Source: Alcanivorax sp. UBA4485 (GTDB taxonomy: Bacteria; Pseudomonadota; Gammaproteobacteria; Pseudomonadales; Alcanivoracaceae). Taken from it: a stretch of 32,143 nt of DNA. Shown here piece after piece: positions 16,836 to 23,946 of this stretch; positions within the stretch are counted from its first letter, which is position 1; each line of letters opens with the position of its first letter. The notes under the pieces were generated by a model, which did not search any database, was not told the origin of the DNA, and was given only the letters and a program-made list of their open reading frames with translations. The DNA is taken from positions 1-32,143 of the forward strand of contig DGNT01000192.1 of the NCBI GenBank assembly GCA_002389055.1, read 5' to 3'. A program made the translations under genes and the position numbers.

Positions 16836-17858
16836 ATGCGTTCTCTACTCAGTAAAATCGCGCGCCCCGCGCGTACCCTCATCGCCGGTGGTGTGATCGC
16901 TGCTCTTTCCGGTTGTGGCATGATCTACAAAACCACTGGTGACGTTCTGGTCAGTTTCGGCCAGGCGGAACTCGCTCCCCACCTGCTCGCCTACGAGGAC
17001 GTCCGCATGGGCTGCGTCATGGGCGAGGCGCAGACGCCGCTGCTGATGGCCTTCGGCGAAGTGGGCTCCCACCCGGAAAAGCTGGGCGTCATGACCTACA
17101 CCACCTCCGCCGTGTGCGCCGAGCAACTGGCGGTTGAAGCTGACCTTCGGTACATGCGCGCCCTCGAGGCCGGCCAGGTCAGCGAGGCACAGGATGCCCG
17201 CATCGAGTACAAACGCTGGTCAGCGGTCGCGTCAAAGCGGTTGTTGAAGTCTTACGACCTGATGAACGAGGTATACGGGCCGCTGGAACCCAATGAGTGC
17301 CCGAAACTGAATCGTGAGCTGGATCAGATCGTGTGGATGATCGGCAACATTGCCGGTGTTCAGGCACTGGTGGCCGATGGTGCCGCCGAAGGCAGTGTCG
17401 GGGTTCCGAGAGACATCGTCGCCCAGGTCGAGCGTAACGCCAAATGCCTCGATAACGAAAAATGGTGGGGCGCGCCCCAGGGCCTGCGCGCCGCGGTCTG
17501 GACGATCCTGCCCCAACTGGCACCGGAAGGCGCCCAGCCCTGGCAGACCCTTGAGCAGTCCGCGCAAATGGGCTTCGAAAGCGGCGTTCGCCTGGGCAGT
17601 GCCTTCTATGCGATCAGCGCCTACGGTAAGGGCGATAACGAGCGCCTGCGCACCGCGATCCGTGACTTCGCCGCCAATGATGAAAACATCAGCGAGGAAT
17701 TCGCGATGATTGACGCTATCGCCGAAGTTCTGGTTCTCGGTCTCTCCGATCGTCTCTGGACTGAAAACACCGGCAAGCGCACCCCGTTCAACGGGCTCGG
17801 CACTTTCTGGGATGACACCTCCAGCGAACCGCAAACCAATATCGACGATCTGCTGTAG
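16836..17858 (+). CDS. Outer-membrane lipoprotein of the TRAP cluster, possible TatT-like accessory
   Basis: 340-aa lipoprotein: lipobox LSGC at 24-27, lipidation at Cys27, and Gly at +2, so outer-membrane sorting is expected. The mature part is mostly helical by composition (for example LAVEADLRYMRALEAGQVSEAQDARI), with four further cysteines (60, 94, 155, 204) that could pair. The overall look (helical lipoprotein, cysteine-containing, directly before a binding protein and TRAP permeases) fits the TatT family of TRAP-associated TPR lipoproteins known from Treponema; I assign that with moderate confidence from pattern and context, not from alignment. AAGGAG lies 8 bases upstream. A hairpin terminator separates it from the next binding protein. 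Confidence 0.6.
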   Translation: MRSLLSKIARPARTLIAGGVIAALSGCGMIYKTTGDVLVSFGQAELAPHLLAYEDVRMGCVMGEAQTPLLMAFGEVGSHPEKLGVMTYTTSAVCAEQLAVEADLRYMRALEAGQVSEAQDARIEYKRWSAVASKRLLKSYDLMNEVYGPLEPNECPKLNRELDQIVWMIGNIAGVQALVADGAAEGSVGVPRDIVAQVERNAKCLDNEKWWGAPQGLRAAVWTILPQLAPEGAQPWQTLEQSAQMGFESGVRLGSAFYAISAYGKGDNERLRTAIRDFAANDENISEEFAMIDAIAEVLVLGLSDRLWTENTGKRTPFNGLGTFWDDTSSEPQTNIDDLL

Positions 17859-17873
17859 TCGTTAACCGATAAG

Positions 17874-17898
17874 CGGGCCCCTCCTCGGGGCCCGTCTT
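17874..17898 (+). terminator. Intrinsic terminator or attenuating hairpin after the lipoprotein gene
   Basis: Perfect 8-bp stem CGGGCCCC / GGGGCCCG with loop TCCTC, then TCTTCC. The tail is short, so partial read-through into the binding-protein gene 35 bases downstream is likely. Confidence 0.65.
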
Positions 17899-17932
17899 CC
17901 AACAGACAAGAAGTAAGCAAGGAGAGAAACCG

Positions 17933-18949
17933 ATGCGCGTTTTCAAAGCCTTAGCGATGGCGGCGGTAACGACAGTGGGCCTGGCTTCCATGTCAGCCCA
18001 CGCCGCCAACACCGAGCGCACCCTTTGCGTGTTCGATATCATCGGTGCCAGCGGCGATGTGTATAACATCATGAAGGACTACAAAGCCCAGGCGGCCGGT
18101 TGGGGTGTAAACCTCAGTCTCAAGCCGTATACCGACGAGAAAATCGCCGCCGAGGACCTGAAAGCGGGCCAGTGCGACGGCGCCGTTCTCACCGGTCTGC
18201 GGGTGCGTCAGTTCAACAGCTACGCTGGCAGCATGGAAGCCGTGGGGGCGATCCCCTCCTACGAGGAACTGCACACCGTGTTCCGGGTGATGGCCAGCGG
18301 CAACGCGTCCATCAACAAGCAGCTCAAGGCCAACGGCTACACCATCGCCGGTTTCGCCCCCATGGGCGCGGCCTATTTGTTTGTTAAGGACCAGAGCATC
18401 GACACCGTCGGTGAGCTGTCCGGTAAATCCATCTCGGTGATGGAATACGCCCCGGACCAGGCCAACATGGCCTCCCAGGTGGGCATGTCTCCGGTACCGT
18501 CGGACATCACCAACTTCGCCGGCCGTTTCAACAACGACTCCGTGGATATCTGCTTCGCCCCGGTGGTCGCCTACTCCGCGCTGGAGCTTTACAAGGGCAT
18601 GCAGCCGGACGGTGGCATCGTTCGTTACACCCTGGGTCAGCTGACCAACCAGATCGTATTGCGCAGCGACAAGTTCTCCGACGAGTTCGCCGCCAATTCC
18701 CGTACCTGGATGCTGGGCCAGTTCGATCGCGCCATGCAGGTGATCCGCAACGCCGAAAACGAAGTGGATGACAAGTGGTGGATCGATATTCCCGATGAAG
18801 ACAAACGCCGCTACAACGAAATGTTGCGCGAAGCCCGCGTCAACATGACCGAGAGCGGTATGTACAACAAGGACCTGATGGACCTCCTCCGCAAGGTGCG
18901 CTGCAAAACCGACCCGAGCCGGGCGGAATGCACCTTGGCGATGGAGTAA
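17933..18949 (+). CDS. Secreted solute-binding protein, AdeT1/2-like (paralogue 3)
   Basis: 338-aa protein with signal peptide MRVFKALAMAAVTTVGLASM ending at SAHA (about 24) and AAGGAG 8 bases before the ATG. It starts directly with the core TLCVFDIIGASGDVYNIMKDY and contains YTDEKIAAEDLKAGQCDGA, LTGLRVRQFNSYAGS, GRFNNDSVDICFAPVVAYSA, LELYKGMQPDGGIVRYTL and KVRCKTDPSRAEC. Conserved cysteines are 32, 81, 324 and 333. It is the closest of the three to Acinetobacter AdeT1/AdeT2 as I recall them and lacks the N-terminal extension of paralogues 1 and 2. Immediate neighbours (lipoprotein upstream, two TRAP permeases downstream) support a role as an extracytoplasmic TRAP receptor. Ligand not determinable from sequence. 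Confidence 0.85.
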   Translation: MRVFKALAMAAVTTVGLASMSAHAANTERTLCVFDIIGASGDVYNIMKDYKAQAAGWGVNLSLKPYTDEKIAAEDLKAGQCDGAVLTGLRVRQFNSYAGSMEAVGAIPSYEELHTVFRVMASGNASINKQLKANGYTIAGFAPMGAAYLFVKDQSIDTVGELSGKSISVMEYAPDQANMASQVGMSPVPSDITNFAGRFNNDSVDICFAPVVAYSALELYKGMQPDGGIVRYTLGQLTNQIVLRSDKFSDEFAANSRTWMLGQFDRAMQVIRNAENEVDDKWWIDIPDEDKRRYNEMLREARVNMTESGMYNKDLMDLLRKVRCKTDPSRAECTLAME

Positions 18950-18971
18950 TCACCTCGCCGGACGCGAACCA

Positions 18972-19004
18972 ACGGGGCCTCGCCGGGCCCCGTTTTCTCT
19001 TTTT
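18972..19004 (+). terminator. Strong intrinsic terminator after paralogue 3
   Basis: Stem ACGGGGCC / GGCCCCGT with loop TCGCCG, followed by TTTTCTCTTTTT. Starts 22 bases after the stop codon. It should limit read-through into the permease gene. Confidence 0.85.
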
Positions 19005-19058
19005 ATGCAGTACGCACGCTGGCGCCGCGGGCGAACCCCGGTGCCGGTAAGGTGATAG

Positions 19059-19075
19059 TGCCGTTAGAAACGGCA
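19059..19075 (+). promoter_or_regulatory. Inverted repeat before the first TRAP permease
   Basis: Perfect 7-bp arms TGCCGTT / AACGGCA around AGA, ending 20 bases before the permease ATG. A related direct copy GTGCCGGTAA is 17 bases upstream (19041-19050). Either an operator or a small leader hairpin close to the ribosome-binding site. Confidence 0.4.
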
Positions 19076-19095
19076 TAACAATAACCGGGTGAATA

Positions 19096-21426
19096 ATGGA
19101 AAAACCTCAGTTGACCGTGGCCAGGCGTTCGGTGGGGGAGTGGCTGTCATCACTGCCCACCCTGTTCATTCTTCTGACCGTAATCTTTTTATCTTCAGGT
19201 CAGATTATCCACTCCCAGCTTCTCAAAATCGGTGAAAACACCTGGGACGAGTACTTCCTTCTGCGTGGCGCCGGCATGGTGTCCGAGCCTACCTGTAACC
19301 CCGACCCTGATATCAATCAGCGGGTCCGGGAGATCACCGAGCAGCGCAAGGCGGAAGCCGCCAACGATCCGCTTGGCGATATTCTCGGTGGCTCATCCGT
19401 GGACCCGGACGCGATCAGAGGCTCCCTCGAAGCGTCCAGGGAAAACTGCCGCAATAGCTGGGACCGGTTCAGGACCGTGGAGGAAAAAGTCACTCCGGCG
19501 GTCATCATGTTCCGCAATATCGAGGGTGGCGTCGCCAAGGTGGTTTCCACCCTGGGCGACTACAAGCGTCTTCTGCTCTGCCTTCTGGTCATGATCTGCG
19601 CGCTGACCGCGACGCTGGCCCGGCACCATATTTCATTGCGGCCCTCGCGTACCCGCAAGGACCACATTGTCACCACCACCGCGCAACTGATCGCCAACGC
19701 GGCGCTATTAATGTCGGCGTCGGTGTACCGCGCGGAAGAAGTCAGTGCCATGGCCTCCGGCGTGACGGTGAGCAATTTCTATCTGCACCAGTTCTGGATC
19801 GCCGGCTTCGCGCTACTCACGGCCGCCTCCATCTACCAGTTGATCCGTCCGCCCAAGCACCTGGAAACCGGCGGCTCCTGGCCCAAGGCGTTTCTGACCA
19901 TACCGCTCTACACCTTCATGACGCTGACCGCCGCCGCGCAGTTCGCCAGCCAGGGCTACTACCACGGCATCAGTGTCTATCTGAACATGATGATGGAACT
20001 GTCCACCCTGTTCCTGAATCTGGCGCTGTATATCTGGATCGGTATGCTGCTCAAGCAGACCAAACTGGCGCATCTGGTGTTCGACATCCTGCGGCCCTGG
20101 AAGATGTCGCCGGAATTGATGTGTTTCGTGGTACTGGCGGTCGCCGCCATTCCCACCGCCTACACCGGCGCCTCCGGTATCTTCGTGATCGCGGCGGGTG
20201 CCACCATCTATCAGGAATTGATCCGGGTGGGCGCCCGCAAGCAGCTGGCGCTGGCCGCCACCGCCATGTCCGGCTCCATGGGTGTGGTACTGCGCCCCTG
20301 CCTGCTGGTGGTGATTATCGCCGCGCTCAACAAGAGCGTGACCACCGCGGAGTTGTTCTCTTCCGGCTATAAGATCTTCTTCCTGAGCCTGTTCCTGTTC
20401 TTTATCTACAGCCAGTTCGCACGCACCTCGCCGGCGCGCATCGCGCCGTTCTCCGAGGCGCTGCCCCAGAGTCTTAAGCGTATGGTGCCGCTGATGCCTT
20501 ATGGCATTATCGTAGGCGCCGTTCTGGTGCTGTTCAGTGACGTGCTCGGCCGTCAGCTTGATGAGTTCTCCGCGCCCATCATTCTGCCGGTGATGATGAT
20601 CGGTATTCTCTTTTACGAGAAGCTCAGCCGTCATCTCCTGCACCTGTTCAGCCTGTTCCTGGTGCCGATGATGGTGCTGTCCTTCATGGGCATCTGGGAA
20701 GGCTATCAGGCGCTGACCAGTGGGCAGGTTCCGGTGGGCGTATCCCCCGCCGAGCTGGAAGACATCCTTTGGGGCGAGTTCTGGCGCAACACCTTCCTGA
20801 CTGCGTTCATGGTGATCCACTACCTGGTGAAAACCGGCGACCAGGATCCGCACTACCAGCCTGAAGCGGGCGTCTCGGAGAAGCTGGAAGGCTCTCTGCG
20901 CATGGCCACCAATGAAACCACCGGCCACATCGGTGCCCTGCTGATGCTGATGGCGTTGTCGGTGAGCACCGGCGGTATCATCGAACGTTCCGGCCTGCTG
21001 GAAATGCTGCCCGAGGTATTCCCGTCGATCTGGGTGGCGATGGGCATCCTGGTAGTGACCATGGTGATCATCGGCATGATCATGGACCCTTACGGGGCGG
21101 TGATCCTGGTGAACGCCACCATTGCGCAGGTAGCGTTCAACAACGGCATTGATCCCCTGCACTTCTGGATGATCACGCTGGTGGCCTTCGAGCTGGGTTA
21201 CCTGACACCACCGGTGGCACTGAACCATCTGTTAACCCGACAGGTGGTGGGCGACGATGAGGTGGAGAGCGCCAAGCTCACCACCGGCAGCTTCTTCCGG
21301 CGCTATGAGAAGTTCCTGCTTCCCATCGCGACCATGCTGACCGCGCTGCTGATTGTGTCTTTCCTGCCGCTGGTTTCCGACGGCCTGCACGAGTGGCTGT
21401 TCCAGAAAATCCAGTCCGGCGGCTGA
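19096..21426 (+). CDS. Fused TRAP transporter permease (DctQM-like), copy 1
   Basis: 776-aa inner-membrane protein. Layout: short cytoplasmic start; a helix at about 20-38; a soluble, probably periplasmic segment (about 45-150) with Cys67 and Cys118 at PTCNPDPD and ENCRNSWD; four or five helices (about 156-320) that would correspond to the small DctQ subunit; then a DctM-like large subunit. DctM landmarks are YTGASGIFVIAAGA (356-369), MSGSMGVVLRPC (391-402) and, in the second half, GMIMDPYGAVILVNA and FELGYLTPPVALN (698-710). In ordinary DctM the first of the paired motifs reads PPS; here it is RPC (400-402). The start is set by match to copy 2; the ribosome site (GGGTGA) is weak. It is preceded by a terminator, so it needs its own promoter. 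Confidence 0.88.
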   Translation: MEKPQLTVARRSVGEWLSSLPTLFILLTVIFLSSGQIIHSQLLKIGENTWDEYFLLRGAGMVSEPTCNPDPDINQRVREITEQRKAEAANDPLGDILGGSSVDPDAIRGSLEASRENCRNSWDRFRTVEEKVTPAVIMFRNIEGGVAKVVSTLGDYKRLLLCLLVMICALTATLARHHISLRPSRTRKDHIVTTTAQLIANAALLMSASVYRAEEVSAMASGVTVSNFYLHQFWIAGFALLTAASIYQLIRPPKHLETGGSWPKAFLTIPLYTFMTLTAAAQFASQGYYHGISVYLNMMMELSTLFLNLALYIWIGMLLKQTKLAHLVFDILRPWKMSPELMCFVVLAVAAIPTAYTGASGIFVIAAGATIYQELIRVGARKQLALAATAMSGSMGVVLRPCLLVVIIAALNKSVTTAELFSSGYKIFFLSLFLFFIYSQFARTSPARIAPFSEALPQSLKRMVPLMPYGIIVGAVLVLFSDVLGRQLDEFSAPIILPVMMIGILFYEKLSRHLLHLFSLFLVPMMVLSFMGIWEGYQALTSGQVPVGVSPAELEDILWGEFWRNTFLTAFMVIHYLVKTGDQDPHYQPEAGVSEKLEGSLRMATNETTGHIGALLMLMALSVSTGGIIERSGLLEMLPEVFPSIWVAMGILVVTMVIIGMIMDPYGAVILVNATIAQVAFNNGIDPLHFWMITLVAFELGYLTPPVALNHLLTRQVVGDDEVESAKLTTGSFFRRYEKFLLPIATMLTALLIVSFLPLVSDGLHEWLFQKIQSGG

Positions 21427-21454
21427 TCACCGCCGCTCTATCAGCAACACCCAC

Positions 21455-21485
21455 AAGGGCCGCTTTCGCGGCCCTTTTTTAGTTT
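21455..21485 (+). terminator. Strong intrinsic terminator between the two TRAP permeases
   Basis: 9-bp stem AAGGGCCGC / GCGGCCCTT with a TTTC loop running into a T-run, then AGTTT. Starts 28 bases after the copy 1 stop. Confidence 0.9.
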
Positions 21486-21508
21486 AAACCCGATAATTTC
21501 AGGGAAAT

Positions 21509-21537
21509 TTGGACAGACGTAACAAAAGAGCTAGACT
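21509..21537 (+). promoter_or_regulatory. Candidate promoter for TRAP permease copy 2 and the acyl-CoA synthetase
   Basis: TTGGAC and TAGACT with a 17-base spacer in an AT-rich 100-base gap directly after the terminator. The hexamers match consensus only moderately (3 and 4 of 6). A promoter is needed here because the preceding terminator is strong. Confidence 0.35.
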
Positions 21538-21586
21538 GGTCAAAATAACAACAATCATGACCAAAAATAAAAAAAGGAATGCTCCC

Positions 21587-23932
21587 ATGACCGAACGGAC
21601 CCTGGGCGTGCCCCGACGCACGCCCACTGAATGGCTTTCTACCCTGCCGACGCTACTGCTTCTTCTGGTCGTCGTCTTCCTGTCCTCCGGACAGATCATT
21701 CACTCGCAACTGCTCAAAATCGGCGAAGCCACGTGGCAGGAATATTTCATGCTGCGCAGTGCCGGCATCATGCCCGCGCCCACCTGCAACCCGGACCCGA
21801 ATATTGATCAGCGGGTCCGCGACATCATCAAACAGCGTAAGGCCGAGGCCGCCGGCGACCCACTCGCCGGTATTCTGGGCGGCGCCTCCGTGGACGAAGG
21901 GGCTATCCGCAACTCCCTGGAAGCGACCCGCGAGAACTGCCGCGCCAAACGGGAACGCTACCAAACCGTGCAGGAGAAGGTCACACCCGCTGTGATCGCC
22001 TACCGCAACGCGGAGGGCGGGGTCGCGCTGGTGGTCTCCACCCTGGGGGAATACAAACGCCTGCTGCTCTGCCTGCTGCTGCTGATCTGCGCCACCACCA
22101 CGACGTTCCAGCGCCATCACATCGCGTTGCGGCCGGCGCGCACCGACAAGGATCACCTGGTGTCACTGGGGGGCCAGTTAGCGGCCAATGCCTTGCTGCT
22201 GGTGTCCGCCATTGCGTATCGAATCCAGGACGCCAGCTCCATGGCCGCGGGGGTGACGGTCGATAATTTTTACCTGCACAACATCTGGATCGCCGGCTTC
22301 GGCACCCTCACTCTGGCGGCGCTGTACAAGCTGGTACGCCGCCCCCGGGACCTGGAGCCGGGCGGTTCCTGGGCCAAGGCCTTTCTGACAATCCCCCTGT
22401 ACAGCTATATGTGTCTGTCCGCGTCGGCGCAGTTCTTTTCCCAGGGTTATTTCCACGGCACCAGCGTCTATCTCAACATGATGATGGAACTGTCCAGCGT
22501 GTTCCTGAACCTGGCGCTGTACATCTGGATCGGGATGATGCTGAAGCAGACCCGCCTGACGCATATTTTCTTCGACGCCCTGCGCCCGTGGCGGATGTCA
22601 CCGGAACTGATGTGCGTCGTGGTGCTGGCGATCGCCGCCGTGCTCACCGCCTATACCGGCGCCTCGGGCATCTTCGTAATCGCCGCCGGCGCCACCATTT
22701 ATACCGAGCTGCGGCGCGTCGGCGCGCGCAAGCAACTGGCGCTGGCCGCCACCGCCATGTCCGGCTCCATGGGCGTGGTGCTGCGGCCCTGCCTGTTGGT
22801 GGTGATTATCGCCGCCCTCAATAAAAGCGTGACCACCAGCGAGCTGTTCGCCTCCGGCGCCAAAGTGTTCGCGCTGAGCCTGTTCGTATTCTTCATTTAC
22901 AGCCAGTTCGCCCGCACCACCCCGGCGCGTATCGCGCCGTTCTCTCAGGCGCTGCCGGCCAGCCTCAAACGCATGATTCCGCTGATGCCCTACGGCGTGG
23001 TGGTCGGCGCGGTCGCGGTATTCTTCAGCGACGTCCTGGGCCGACAATTGGACGAGTTCTCCGCGCCCATTATTCTGCCGGTGATGCTGCTGGCGATCCT
23101 GATCTACGAGAAATTCAGCCGCCATACCCTGCATCTGTTCAGCGTTTTCCTGGCGCCGATGCTGGTGCTGTCTTTCATGGGCATCGCGGACGGCTACCAG
23201 GTGCTCGCCAGCGGCAACATCCCCGGCGGCACCTCCGCCGCCGAGCTGGAAGCGGCGCTGTGGAGCGAGACCTGGCGGAACCTGCTGATGATCCTGTTCC
23301 TGGGCGTGCACTATGTGTCCGCGTTGTCGTCCCGGCAAGACAGCGACCCGGTGGCCGATTACCCGCCTGAAGAAGGCGTCTCGGAAAAACTGGAGGGCAG
23401 CCTGCGTTTCGCCACCGGCGAAACCGCCGGGCATATTGGCGCCATGCTGATGTTGATCGCCTTGTCGGTGGGTACCGCCGGTATCATCGAACGCTCCGGC
23501 ATGCTGGAGCTGCTGCCGGACGCCTTCGCCTCCATCTGGATCGCCGGCCTGTTCCTGGTGGTCGCCCTGGTGCTGGTGGGCATGTTCATTGACCCGCTGG
23601 GCGCGGTGATTCTGGTCAACGCCACCTTCGCGCCACTGGCCGCCGCCAACGGCATAGCGCCCCTGCACTTCTGGATGATCGCGCTGGTCGCGTTCGAGCT
23701 CGGCTATTTGACGCCGCCGGTGGCGTTGAACCACCTGCTGACCCGGCAGGTGGTGGGCGACGACGAGGTGGAAAGCGCCCGGCTCTCCACCGGCACCTTC
23801 TTCCGGCGCTACGAGAAATTCCTGCTGCCGATCGCGGTGATGCTCACCGCCCTGCTGATCGTCGCCTTCCTGCCGCTGCTGTCCGACGGACTGCACGACT
23901 GGCTGTTCCAGAAAATCCAGACCGCGGCCTGA
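21587..23932 (+). CDS. Fused TRAP transporter permease (DctQM-like), copy 2
   Basis: Paralogue of the preceding permease, 781 aa from ATG 21587 (AAGGA 8 bases upstream). The open frame reaches back to a TTG at 21509, but the chosen start aligns position for position with copy 1. The first 550 or so residues align without gaps: N-terminal helix (20-38), soluble loop with Cys67 and Cys118 at identical positions, the RPC variant at 400-402, and the second-half motifs GMFIDPLGAVILVNA and FELGYLTPPVALN. The main differences lie around 545-600, where copy 2 has a slightly longer linker (SALSSRQDSDPVADYPPEE). Same proposed role: membrane part of a TRAP importer driven by an ion gradient. It is followed after 14 bases by an acyl-CoA synthetase gene. 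Confidence 0.88.
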   Translation: MTERTLGVPRRTPTEWLSTLPTLLLLLVVVFLSSGQIIHSQLLKIGEATWQEYFMLRSAGIMPAPTCNPDPNIDQRVRDIIKQRKAEAAGDPLAGILGGASVDEGAIRNSLEATRENCRAKRERYQTVQEKVTPAVIAYRNAEGGVALVVSTLGEYKRLLLCLLLLICATTTTFQRHHIALRPARTDKDHLVSLGGQLAANALLLVSAIAYRIQDASSMAAGVTVDNFYLHNIWIAGFGTLTLAALYKLVRRPRDLEPGGSWAKAFLTIPLYSYMCLSASAQFFSQGYFHGTSVYLNMMMELSSVFLNLALYIWIGMMLKQTRLTHIFFDALRPWRMSPELMCVVVLAIAAVLTAYTGASGIFVIAAGATIYTELRRVGARKQLALAATAMSGSMGVVLRPCLLVVIIAALNKSVTTSELFASGAKVFALSLFVFFIYSQFARTTPARIAPFSQALPASLKRMIPLMPYGVVVGAVAVFFSDVLGRQLDEFSAPIILPVMLLAILIYEKFSRHTLHLFSVFLAPMLVLSFMGIADGYQVLASGNIPGGTSAAELEAALWSETWRNLLMILFLGVHYVSALSSRQDSDPVADYPPEEGVSEKLEGSLRFATGETAGHIGAMLMLIALSVGTAGIIERSGMLELLPDAFASIWIAGLFLVVALVLVGMFIDPLGAVILVNATFAPLAAANGIAPLHFWMIALVAFELGYLTPPVALNHLLTRQVVGDDEVESARLSTGTFFRRYEKFLLPIAVMLTALLIVAFLPLLSDGLHDWLFQKIQTAA

Positions 23933-23946
23933 GGGAGGGGAATGTT

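Noticed and set aside
16648..16896. 82-aa plus-strand and 69-aa minus-strand frames in the 16461-16835 gap
   Set aside because: No ribosome-binding site, no conserved look, and the plus-strand frame runs into the lipoprotein gene in another frame over a convincing promoter.
19813..23896. 471- and 432-aa frames antisense to the TRAP permeases
   Set aside because: Opposite to membrane proteins the antisense becomes H/Q/R-rich, as seen here. Both copies give the same artefact because the permeases are paralogues.
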